A DNA stretch of 64,000 nucleotides from Streptomyces sp. L2 (lineage in GTDB: Bacteria; Actinomycetota; Actinomycetes; Streptomycetales; Streptomycetaceae): NCBI RefSeq assembly GCF_004124325.1, contig NZ_QBDT01000001.1, positions 4,464,001 through 4,528,000 of the forward strand. Reading direction: 5' to 3'. Below the pieces are notes generated by a model, which did no database searches, was not told the DNA's origin, and was given only the letters and a program-made list of their open reading frames with translations. The first letter of the stretch is position 1. Each line of letters starts with the position of its first letter. Below are positions 8,668-15,626 of this stretch, piece by piece. A program made the translations under genes and the position numbers.

Positions 8668-9594
8668 TCAGCTGGCGTCTGTTGCAGGGTGCTCGGGGGA
8701 GAGGGCCGGAGTCTCCTCGGCCGGTGGCAGGGCCTCTGTGGCGATCTTGGTCAGGGCTTCCATCGCCGCGGTCATCGGGGTCTTCGTGCTGGTCGGCTCC
8801 GCGGGCTTGTCCAGGTTCTCCAGGTCGGCGTCGATGCGCTTTGTGGCGCGGTCGAAGTAGCGGAGGAGTTCTACGGGGAAGGGCATCACGAGGGTGGAGT
8901 TCTTCTCGGCGGCCACCTCGACGACGGTCTGGAGCAGCCTGAGCTGCATCGCCTCGGGGGAGTCGGACATGATCCGCGAGGCGTTGGCGAGCTGCTGCGC
9001 CGCCTGGAACTCGCCGTCGGCGGTGATGACGCGCGCCCGCCGCTCCCGTTCCGCCTCCGCCTGCCGGGACATGGACCGCTTCAGCGACTCGGGCAGCTGG
9101 ACGTCCTTGATCTCGACGCGGTCGATGTGGACGCCCCACCCGGCGGCCGGGCTGTCGATCATCAGGGCGAGTCCCTCGTGCAGCCGCTCCCGGTCGGTCA
9201 GCAGGTCGTCCAGGTCGCTCTTGCCGATGATGGACCGCAGGGAGGACTGGGCGACCTGGCCGACGGCGAAGACGTAGTCCTGCACCTCGATGGCGGCGCG
9301 GGCCGGGTCGGTCACCCGGAAGTAGACGACGGCGTCGACCTTCACGGACACGTTGTCCTTGGTGATGCCCTCCTGCGTGGGCACCGGCATGGTCATCACC
9401 TGGGTGTTGACCTTGCGCATCCGGTCGGCGAACGGAATGAGGAAGGTGATGCCCGGCTGCCGGTAGCCCGGCAGCGCCTTGCCCCACCGGAACACGACCC
9501 CGCGCTCGACCTGGTTCACGACCCGCATCCCGCTCCGCAGCACGAGCAGCACGAGTACGGCCGCGATCACGACTGCGATGACAGCGCCTTCCAT
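8668..9594 (-). CDS. Slipin/stomatin-type SPFH (band 7) membrane protein
   Basis: This 308-residue protein has an N-terminal membrane anchor (residues 3-22) followed by a stomatin-type SPFH domain. The landmarks are [40 protein letters not shown], and the C-terminal helical part [20 protein letters not shown]. Such proteins form membrane-associated oligomers and often pair with NfeD proteases or transporters; none is adjacent here. The last 50 residues are Pro/Glu/Thr-rich. ATG 9594 is the only good start. The divergent neighbour is the M23 peptidase. Confidence 0.9.
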   Translation of the reverse strand: MEGAVIAVVIAAVLVLLVLRSGMRVVNQVERGVVFRWGKALPGYRQPGITFLIPFADRMRKVNTQVMTMPVPTQEGITKDNVSVKVDAVVYFRVTDPARAAIEVQDYVFAVGQVAQSSLRSIIGKSDLDDLLTDRERLHEGLALMIDSPAAGWGVHIDRVEIKDVQLPESLKRSMSRQAEAERERRARVITADGEFQAAQQLANASRIMSDSPEAMQLRLLQTVVEVAAEKNSTLVMPFPVELLRYFDRATKRIDADLENLDKPAEPTSTKTPMTAAMEALTKIATEALPPAEETPALSPEHPATDAS

Positions 9595-9861
9595 GGCACT
9601 CCATTCTCCAACGCGATGTCGGTCCGGTTCCGGACCGGCTCCGGACCCGCTTCTGACGGGTTCCGGACAAGGAGAAGGACACCGGCGCGGGGGCTTTGGA
9701 TGCGAGGGCCGGCGTCAGGAATCCGTAAAGACGCCGGGCAGGATGACGGACCAACCTCCACGTCCCACCGGCCGTCTTCCCCATCGTCGTAGCGGCGTAT
9801 GACCGTACGGCCGTATCGCCGTGCCAGCCGTGCCCGTCGAGTCGTCGGGGGAGCAGGAGAC

Positions 9862-10863
9862 GTGGGAGAGCGGACACCTGGACCGGGGGCCACGGACGGC
9901 CCGCCGGAGGAGCACGAGACCGTCCGCCGCCGTGCCCTGCGGCTCGTCCGGCTGTCGTATCGGCTGCTGCTGTCCCTGCTGCCGTTCCTGTTTCCCGCCT
10001 GGACCGTTCTGAGTGTCTGGACCGCGGGCGACCGCGTGTCCTGGTTCGCGTCGATGGCCACTCTGACGGCCTTCTTCGTGGTGCTGGAGGGCCTGGGCGC
10101 ACCGGCGCAGCACCCGCGCCTGGTCCGCCGTACGGTGGAGGGCGTGGGCCTGGCGGCCGTCCTCTCGGTGTGCCGCCTGCCGTCCCTCAGGGCGGGCCAC
10201 GACCTGTCGTACCCGCTGGTCTCGCTGGTGCTCCTGGCGGTCGCGCTCGCCGCCGTCGCCCGGGCCCGGCTGCACCGCTGGGGCGCTCCGTTGTCGCGGC
10301 CGCTCCGCTTTCCGCTGGAGGGCACCTGGTACGTCGTCCATGGCGGGGGCCGCCTGATCAACCACCACGCCCCCTTCCCCGAGCAGCGCGGCGCCGTGGA
10401 CCTGACGGGCCTGGGCCGCTACGGCACCCGCAGCGCCCGCGACCGCGCCGACGTGACGGCGTACGCCGCCTACGGGCGCCCGGTGTTCGCTCCCTGCCGG
10501 GGGCGTGTCGTCTCCGCCGGCGACGGCATCGAGGACCAGCGTCCGGGCGCCGTCCGCCGCCAACCCCTGTACGGCAACCACGTGTTCATCGACACCGGGC
10601 GGGAGATCGTCAAGCTGGCCCATCTGCGGCCGGGTTCGCTGAGGGTGCGCGCGGGCGACGAGGTCGAGGCGGGCCAACTCCTCGGCGAGGTGGGCAACAG
10701 CGGCAACTCCACCGAGCCCCACCTGCACCTGCACGCCGAACGCGACGGCGTGGGGCTGGACCTGGCGTTCAGTGACGTGCCGGGCCGGCTGTACCGGGGC
10801 CGGACGGTTCGAACGACACGGATGACTCGAACGGCCCGCCGGCGGGCGTCGGCCCGTCCCTGA
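9862..10863 (+). CDS. Membrane-anchored M23 (LytM) family peptidase
   Basis: The N-terminal half has three or four membrane helices (SYRLLLSLLPFLFPAW, then FASMATLTAFFVVLEG, then PLVSLVLLAVALAAVA). The C-terminal half is an M23 metallopeptidase domain with metal ligands in QRGAVDLTG and HLHLHAERDG and the fold motif GNHVFIDTG. Such enzymes cut peptidoglycan cross-bridges. I prefer GTG 9862 (GGGGGAG upstream) over ATG 9799, which has no ribosome site. A short basic tail follows the domain. Its divergent promoter region is shared with the slipin gene. Confidence 0.85.
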   Translation: MGERTPGPGATDGPPEEHETVRRRALRLVRLSYRLLLSLLPFLFPAWTVLSVWTAGDRVSWFASMATLTAFFVVLEGLGAPAQHPRLVRRTVEGVGLAAVLSVCRLPSLRAGHDLSYPLVSLVLLAVALAAVARARLHRWGAPLSRPLRFPLEGTWYVVHGGGRLINHHAPFPEQRGAVDLTGLGRYGTRSARDRADVTAYAAYGRPVFAPCRGRVVSAGDGIEDQRPGAVRRQPLYGNHVFIDTGREIVKLAHLRPGSLRVRAGDEVEAGQLLGEVGNSGNSTEPHLHLHAERDGVGLDLAFSDVPGRLYRGRTVRTTRMTRTARRRASARP

Positions 10864-11089
10864 GCCTGCTACGCGCGTATCCTCTCTTACCTGCATATTC
10901 GAGCGGAGAGTCACAGAAATGTTCTGGAAAGGTAATGGGGTCCGTAAATCCCCCAGAACCGGTCGCCCGGATTGCAGAGTGTGCGTGCGCGGTCATCCGG
11001 CCGCCACCCGCACAACGCACCACCGCCCGGTTGGCGGCGCTTCGGTGTCCGCAGCCACGTGGTGCTCTGGACCTCTGTAGGAGTTCCTC

Positions 11090-11551
11090 GTGACCGTTTC
11101 CGCTTCTGTGCGTCGCATGACCGCCGTCGCCGCCGTGGCGGCCGCCGCCATGGCCGTCACGGCCCTGCCGGCCGCGGCTGCCGGCCACCCGACGGCCCGG
11201 CCGCACCACAGCACCGTCCGCATCAGCGGCGTACACGCCGACTCCGGTCGCGGCGTCCGCGCCCTGAACCAGGAGTGGGTGGCCATCACCAACGACTCGC
11301 GGCGTGCGGTCAACCTCAGCGGCTGGAAGCTCTCCGACCGTGCCGGCCACACCTACACCTTCCACCACTACACCCTGGGCGGTCACGCCACGGTCCGCGT
11401 CCACACCGGCTACGGCCGCGACACCCGCCGTGACCTCTTCCAGGACCGCCGCAAGGCGGTCTGGGACAGCCGCGACACCGCGACCCTGCGCAACGAGCAC
11501 GGCCGCTTCGTCGCCGATGCCTCCTGGGGCCACGACCGTCGCCACCACTGA
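11090..11551 (+). CDS. Secreted lamin-tail-domain protein
   Basis: This 153-residue protein has a Sec signal peptide (about residues 1-31, ending ALPAAAAG) followed by one lamin-tail (LTD) domain: VRISGVHADS, EWVAITNDSRRAVNLSGWKL, TATLRNEHGRFV. LTD domains are extracellular beta-sandwich modules in bacteria, usually of unknown binding target. GTG 11090 follows AGGAG. The protein is His/Arg-rich. The 220-base region upstream holds no gene or riboswitch that I recognise. Confidence 0.85.
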   Translation: MTVSASVRRMTAVAAVAAAAMAVTALPAAAAGHPTARPHHSTVRISGVHADSGRGVRALNQEWVAITNDSRRAVNLSGWKLSDRAGHTYTFHHYTLGGHATVRVHTGYGRDTRRDLFQDRRKAVWDSRDTATLRNEHGRFVADASWGHDRRHH

Positions 11552-11590
11552 TCTGACCGCCCCCGGCGGCCACGTTTCCTGACACCACGC

Positions 11591-11633
11591 CCGAGGCCCA
11601 CGACTCCGACCTGCTCGGAGTCGTGGGCCTCGG
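11591..11633 (+). terminator. Very strong hairpin terminator
   Basis: Nineteen-base perfect arms (CCGAGGCCCACGACTCCGA and complement) enclose a five-base loop and are followed by CCTTT, 39 bases after the LTD gene stop. Confidence 0.85.
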
Positions 11634-11681
11634 CCTTTGACCAGCCGCTGTCCGCCGGACAGCCGCTGATGTCCGCCCGGC

Positions 11682-12004
11682 CTAGGCCCTGTCGTCACAT
11701 TCCCTCCCCCAGCCTTCGGCCGGGAGGTGCCCCCAGCCCCGCGACGCCATGCACGCTCCCCCCGCCTCCGGCCGGGAGGTGCCCCCACTCGCCGCACCGG
11801 GCCCTGACCCAAGTACGTCCAGTACGAGGATCAGGGCCCGGCACTCCCCCAGCCTCCGGCCGGGGGGACCCCCAGAGCACGCACCTACGGCGACATCGGC
11901 CTCCCCCGCGCTCGGCTTCGCTCGCGCGGGAGGTGCCCCCGTCGGAGGGCGGGCGCGAGGCCCGCCCTCCGGGCGGACGGCGGGAATTTGACGACAGGCC
12001 CTAG
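11682..12004. mobile_element. MITE copy 2 (323 bp), expanded by nested palindromes
   Basis: It has the same CTAG ends, terminal inverted repeats and central hairpin core (CCGGGCCCTGACCCAAG to GATCAGGGCCCGG) as copy 1. It is 142 bases longer. The extra length is four short GC-rich palindromes around 11702-11732, 11756-11789, 11843-11876 and 11898-11940. Most read CCCCCAGCCTCCGGCC and GGGAGGTGCCCCC, a motif seen in Streptomyces intergenic regions. The right-hand CTAG supplies the stop codon of the flotillin-like gene at 12001-13188. Confidence 0.85.
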
Positions 12005-13188
12005 TCGACGTCCACCGGACCGTCGTCCGACTTGCGGCCCTTGGCGCCCGGCAGCTGGAGCATGCTGCCGTTGCTCTTGTTCTCCTCGGGGCGGTGACCG
12101 TCGGAGTCCGGGCCGCTCAGGTTCTGCCGCACCGAGTCGAGGATGGTCAGGCCCTGCGACACCAGGCCGGCGGCGATCTCGCCGAGGCCGTCCGCGCCGT
12201 TGAGGACGTTGACGTTGGCGCCCGCGAGGCCGCCGGCGGCCTCCTTGACGATCTGCGGGAGCTGGTCGATCAGCATCCGGTCGAGCGCCACCCGGTCGTA
12301 CGACGCCGCCGCCTCCGCCTGGATCTTCATCCGCTGCGCCTCGGCGGCCGCGAGGATCCTGACCCGCTCGGCCTCGGCCTCCGCCGGCTTCACCACCTCG
12401 GCCACCAGCTGCTGCTGACGCAGCTTGGCCTGGCGCTGGGCCAGTTCCGTCTGGGCGGCCAGCACCTCCTGCTGGGCGTGGGCCTGCGCCAGCGGTCCGG
12501 CCTGCGCGGCCTGCGCCTGGGCGCGGTCCACCTCGGCCGAGTACTCCGCCTGGACGATGGCGGTCTGCCGGGCGTACTCCGCCTGGTTGCGCGCCGCGGC
12601 CTGCTCCGCCTCGACCGAGGCCTGGGTGGCCTGCGCCTGGGCGATCTGCGCCTGCCGCTGGATGGCCGCCTTGTGGGGTGCGGACATCGCGTCGATGTAG
12701 CCGGTGTCGCCGTCGTCGATCGACTGGATCTGCAGCGAGTCGACGATCAGGCCGATCTTCGCCATCTCCGTCTTGGAGGTGTCCAGGACCTCCGCGGCCA
12801 GCTTCTGCCGCTCGGTGACGATCTCCTCGACCGTCATCGAGCCGATGATGGCCCGCAGATGGCCGGCGAAGATCCGGCCGGTGAGCACCGACATCTGGTC
12901 CTGGTCGGAGAGGAACCGCTGGCCCGCGTTGATGATGCTCTCGTGGTCGTTGCCGACCTTGAAGGCGATGACCGCGCGGACGTGCAACGCGATGCCCTGC
13001 TTGGTCACACAGGTCTCGGTGACCTCGGACTCGCACATGGACAGGGTGAGGAAGCGGACCTTGCGGAAGACCGGGAGCACGAACTTGCCGTGCCCCGTCA
13101 CCACCCGGAACGGCGCGCCCCCCAGTCCCCGCCTACCCCCCGAGATCAACATCGCCTCGTCGGGGGCGGGGACGCGATAACCGAACAT
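12001..13188 (-). CDS. Flotillin-like SPFH domain protein
   Basis: This 395-residue protein has an N-terminal SPFH domain (residues about 10-200, with EVTETCVTKQGIALHVRAVI and VLTGRIFAGHLRAIIGSMTV). A long Ala/Gln/Glu-rich coiled coil (about 190-330, QAQATQASVEAEQAAARNQ) typical of flotillins follows. Flotillins scaffold membrane microdomains. ATG 13188 follows AGGAGTACGAGC; an extension to 13275 lacks family similarity. The C-terminal tail (residues about 355-395) is polar. Its TAG stop is part of the CTAG border of MITE copy 2, so the original C-terminus may have been different. The NfeD-like neighbour is 11 bases upstream. Confidence 0.9.
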   Translation of the reverse strand: MFGYRVPAPDEAMLISGGRRGLGGAPFRVVTGHGKFVLPVFRKVRFLTLSMCESEVTETCVTKQGIALHVRAVIAFKVGNDHESIINAGQRFLSDQDQMSVLTGRIFAGHLRAIIGSMTVEEIVTERQKLAAEVLDTSKTEMAKIGLIVDSLQIQSIDDGDTGYIDAMSAPHKAAIQRQAQIAQAQATQASVEAEQAAARNQAEYARQTAIVQAEYSAEVDRAQAQAAQAGPLAQAHAQQEVLAAQTELAQRQAKLRQQQLVAEVVKPAEAEAERVRILAAAEAQRMKIQAEAAASYDRVALDRMLIDQLPQIVKEAAGGLAGANVNVLNGADGLGEIAAGLVSQGLTILDSVRQNLSGPDSDGHRPEENKSNGSMLQLPGAKGRKSDDGPVDVD

Positions 13189-13199
13189 GCTCGTACTCC

Positions 13200-13451
13200 T
13201 CAGCCGGCGCCGGCGGTGTTCTCGCCGAGCGCGTCCAATGGATCCACCCACTCGATGACGCCGACCTCCCGGCATCCACGAGATTCGATCACGAGGACCG
13301 CCGCGCCCAGGGGCAGGGGGTCCTCCGACCAGGCGAGGAAGGTCTCGGAGCCGCCCCTGACCCGCACCAGGACCTCGCCGGGGCCCGCGGATCCGCGGGT
13401 TCCGACGAGCAGCTTCCCCGTGCAGCCGATCACGGCCTCGTCCTGCGGCAT
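13200..13451 (-). CDS. Small protein upstream of the flotillin gene, possibly an NfeD-type OB-fold domain
   Basis: This 83-residue soluble protein (MPQDEAVIGCTGKLLVGTRG) has alternating beta-type segments: GEVLVRVRGGSETFLAWSED and AAVLVIESRGCREVGVIEW. It has the size and spacing of the OB-fold domain of NfeD proteins, which are usually encoded directly beside flotillins. No membrane segment is present. ATG 13451 follows GGAGGACGG. The gene almost certainly forms an operon with the flotillin gene. The NfeD link rests on context and pattern rather than a firm motif. Confidence 0.65.
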   Translation of the reverse strand: MPQDEAVIGCTGKLLVGTRGSAGPGEVLVRVRGGSETFLAWSEDPLPLGAAVLVIESRGCREVGVIEWVDPLDALGENTAGAG

Positions 13452-13573
13452 CACCGGCCGTCCTCCTCGTCCTGGCCCCAGGTTTCCGACGATAGACCCA
13501 CTCCGCCCCCCGACCAACGGGCAGGATCCCCTGGCCTGATCCGCGGGGGCGCGGCGATTCCCGGGACGAACGC

Positions 13574-13618
13574 CAGGGCGGTCAGGAGCGGGGATCTTCC
13601 CTGCTCCTGACCGCCCTG
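13574..13618. terminator. Hairpin upstream of the NfeD-like gene
   Basis: Sixteen-base perfect arms (CAGGGCGGTCAGGAGC and complement). It is placed to end transcription of the secreted-peptide gene at 13677-13925. Confidence 0.7.
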
Positions 13619-13676
13619 AGGTGGGGGTCTTCCATGGGGGGTGTTGCGAAGGGCGGTGAATGCCCTCAGTCGTACG

Positions 13677-13925
13677 TCAGTTGCAGAAGTTGAGGAGGTC
13701 GAGGAGGCCGTTGCCGCACTGGAAGTGCTCGCCGTCCCCGTCGCCGCCGCCGTGGCCGAGCGCCGGGGCGGCGGCCTTGGTGGTGACGTGGGTGACGGGC
13801 GTCGCCGCGACCGCGGAGGTGGCCGTCGCCAGGCCCGCGGCACAGGCGATGCCCAGGGCGGCGCTCACCACGAACGCGCGCGAGACACGGGAAACGGACT
13901 TCTTGGTGTGAGGTGTAGTGATCAT
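13677..13925 (-). CDS. Small secreted peptide with a C-terminal two-cysteine loop
   Basis: The product has 82 residues. A signal peptide (about residues 1-40, ending ATATSAVAA) leaves a mature peptide of about 40 residues: a His/Gly/Asp-rich linker and then the ending FQCGNGLLDLLNFCN. The two cysteines bracket a hydrophobic 11-residue loop and could form a disulfide. I recognise no family; it is not a chaplin or rodlin by motif. ATG 13925 is the likely start. It is monocistronic, followed by a strong hairpin. Confidence 0.65.
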   Translation of the reverse strand: MITTPHTKKSVSRVSRAFVVSAALGIACAAGLATATSAVAATPVTHVTTKAAAPALGHGGGDGDGEHFQCGNGLLDLLNFCN

Positions 13926-14191
13926 GTGCTCACCCTGCACGCCTCCGCGACCCGCTGCCCGCCGAGCGCATCCGAGCGGGTGAGCACCCCGGGCGGGGGC
14001 CGTCGAAGTCCGTCGGCGCCGGGCGATGCCGCACGCCCAACTCGCCGTATTCAAAGGAGAATTGACGTGGCGCGACGGGCCGTACCCCACTCGCACCCGA
14101 TCGGCGGCGCTCGGCCGAGGGAACGGTTCGGCGCCCGCCCGCGTCGTCCTTCTCCACAGCACGGAGGCTGTACCGGGGAGAGGACGGACGG

Positions 14192-14923
14192 GTGCGGACG
14201 AGTGACTTCGCCAAGTGGACCGCGCGGTTCGAGGACGAGCGCGAGCGCAGGCGCGAGCAGGGGGACCCGGACTGGGGGCGGGGCGCGGCGCTGCATCCGG
14301 CGGTGTGGGCCGGCATCCAGCGCTTCCAGGTCGGCGAGGACGGCGACGGGGCCAACCTCGTCGGGAAGGCGGACGCGGCCGGCGACCCCGACTACGCGCG
14401 GGCGGTCCGCCTCTTCGTGGCCGAGGAACAGAACCACGCCCGGCTGCTCGCCCGGCTCCTGGCAGCGGGCGGCGTACCGACCCTGACGGGCCACTGGAGC
14501 GACACCGTCTTCGTACGGCTGCGGCGGCTCATGGGCCTGCGGCTGGAACTGCTGGTGCTGATGATCGCGGAAGTGGTGGCCCTGCGGTACTACCGGGCCC
14601 TGCGCGACGGCACCGACGACATCCTCACCACGGAGGTGGCCGGACGCATCCTGGCCGACGAGGAGCGCCACGTGCCGTTCCACTGCGAGCGGCTGCACGC
14701 CTCGCTGGCGGAACTGCCCCGCGCGACGCGCCGCCCGGTGATGCTGCTGTGGCGGCTCCTCCTGCTCGCGGTCACCGCCGTCGTCGCCGTGGACCACGGC
14801 CCGGCGCTCCGCCGGCTCACCGTCGGCCGCGCGCGGTTCGTCGCCGACGTCATGGCCTCGTCCCGCGCCGTCGTCACCGCCGTACTGACGCCCCGTCCGG
14901 ACGCGTGGACGAGCGCGGGCTGA
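14192..14923 (+). CDS. Ferritin-like di-iron domain protein
   Basis: This 243-residue, mainly helical protein has two E-(E)-x-x-H type iron ligand motifs: VAEEQNHARLL (about residue 85) and LADEERHVPFH (about residue 155). The spacing fits a four-helix ferritin-like fold. A hydrophobic helix near the C-terminus (LLWRLLLLAVTAVVAV) may anchor it to the membrane. The substrate is unknown. The start is GTG 14192. Confidence 0.75.
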   Translation: MRTSDFAKWTARFEDERERRREQGDPDWGRGAALHPAVWAGIQRFQVGEDGDGANLVGKADAAGDPDYARAVRLFVAEEQNHARLLARLLAAGGVPTLTGHWSDTVFVRLRRLMGLRLELLVLMIAEVVALRYYRALRDGTDDILTTEVAGRILADEERHVPFHCERLHASLAELPRATRRPVMLLWRLLLLAVTAVVAVDHGPALRRLTVGRARFVADVMASSRAVVTAVLTPRPDAWTSAG

Positions 14924-14957
14924 CAGCGGGAGGAGTGGGAGGGCGCGGGGTGCTCAG

Positions 14958-15626
14958 TCAGTCCGCCTGAGGGCGGGCCAGGCCGTGGTCGTAGGCGAAG
15001 ATGACCGCCTGGATGCGGTCCCGGGCGCCGATCTTGGACAGGACGCGGCCGACATGCGTCTTCACCGTGGATTCCGACAGGACGAAACGGCCGGCGATCT
15101 CGCCGTTGGACCAGCCCTTGCCGATGGCGACGAGGATCTCGTGTTCGCGCTCGGTCAGGGAGGCCAGCCGCGGGTCCTCGGCGGAGCCGGCCGCACGGGC
15201 CGGCACGAGCCGCGCGAACTCGTGCAGCAGCCGGCGGGTGAGGGCGGGAGCGATCACCGCGTCGCCGCCCGCCACGGCACGGATGCCCGCGAGGAGTTCC
15301 TCGGGACGGGCGTCCTTGAGCAGGAAGCCGCTGGCCCCGGCGCGCAGGGCCGCGTGGACGTACTCGTCGAGGTCGAAGGTGGTCAGGACGAGGACCCGGG
15401 AGCGGTCACCGGCGGCGACGATGCGGCGGGTCGCCTCGATGCCGTCCATGCCGGGCATGCGTACGTCCATGAGGACGACGTCGGGACGCAGCTCGGCGGT
15501 CTTGCGGACGGCCTCCGTGCCGTGCGCGGCCTCGCCGACCACGTCCGTCTCGGGCACGGAGTCGAGGAGCATGCGGAAGCCGTAGCGCTGGAGCGGCTGG
15601 TCGTCCACGACGAGGACGGTGGTCAT
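14958..15626 (-). CDS. NarL/LuxR-type response regulator
   Basis: The N-terminal receiver domain has the acidic pocket in LVVDDQPLQRYG, phosphoacceptor Asp in VVLMDVRMPGMDG, Thr in VLVLTTFDLDEY and Lys in GFLLKDARPEEL. The C-terminal LuxR helix-turn-helix reads LTEREHEILVAIGKGWSNGE. It overlaps the histidine kinase gene by four bases (ATGA) and is certainly its partner. With the downstream-oriented ABC exporter genes it forms a typical actinomycete stress-sensing operon. Confidence 0.95.
   Translation of the reverse strand: MTTVLVVDDQPLQRYGFRMLLDSVPETDVVGEAAHGTEAVRKTAELRPDVVLMDVRMPGMDGIEATRRIVAAGDRSRVLVLTTFDLDEYVHAALRAGASGFLLKDARPEELLAGIRAVAGGDAVIAPALTRRLLHEFARLVPARAAGSAEDPRLASLTEREHEILVAIGKGWSNGEIAGRFVLSESTVKTHVGRVLSKIGARDRIQAVIFAYDHGLARPQAD

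Noticed and set aside
10864..11089. Possible riboswitch upstream of the secreted LTD gene, as seen before some cell-wall genes.
   Set aside because: I could not find the conserved core of the c-di-AMP (ydaO) riboswitch or another known class in this stretch.
12094..13539. 481-codon + strand frame opposite the flotillin-like gene.
   Set aside because: Coiled-coil genes with GC-rich third positions leave the opposite strand open. It has no ribosome site or family motif.
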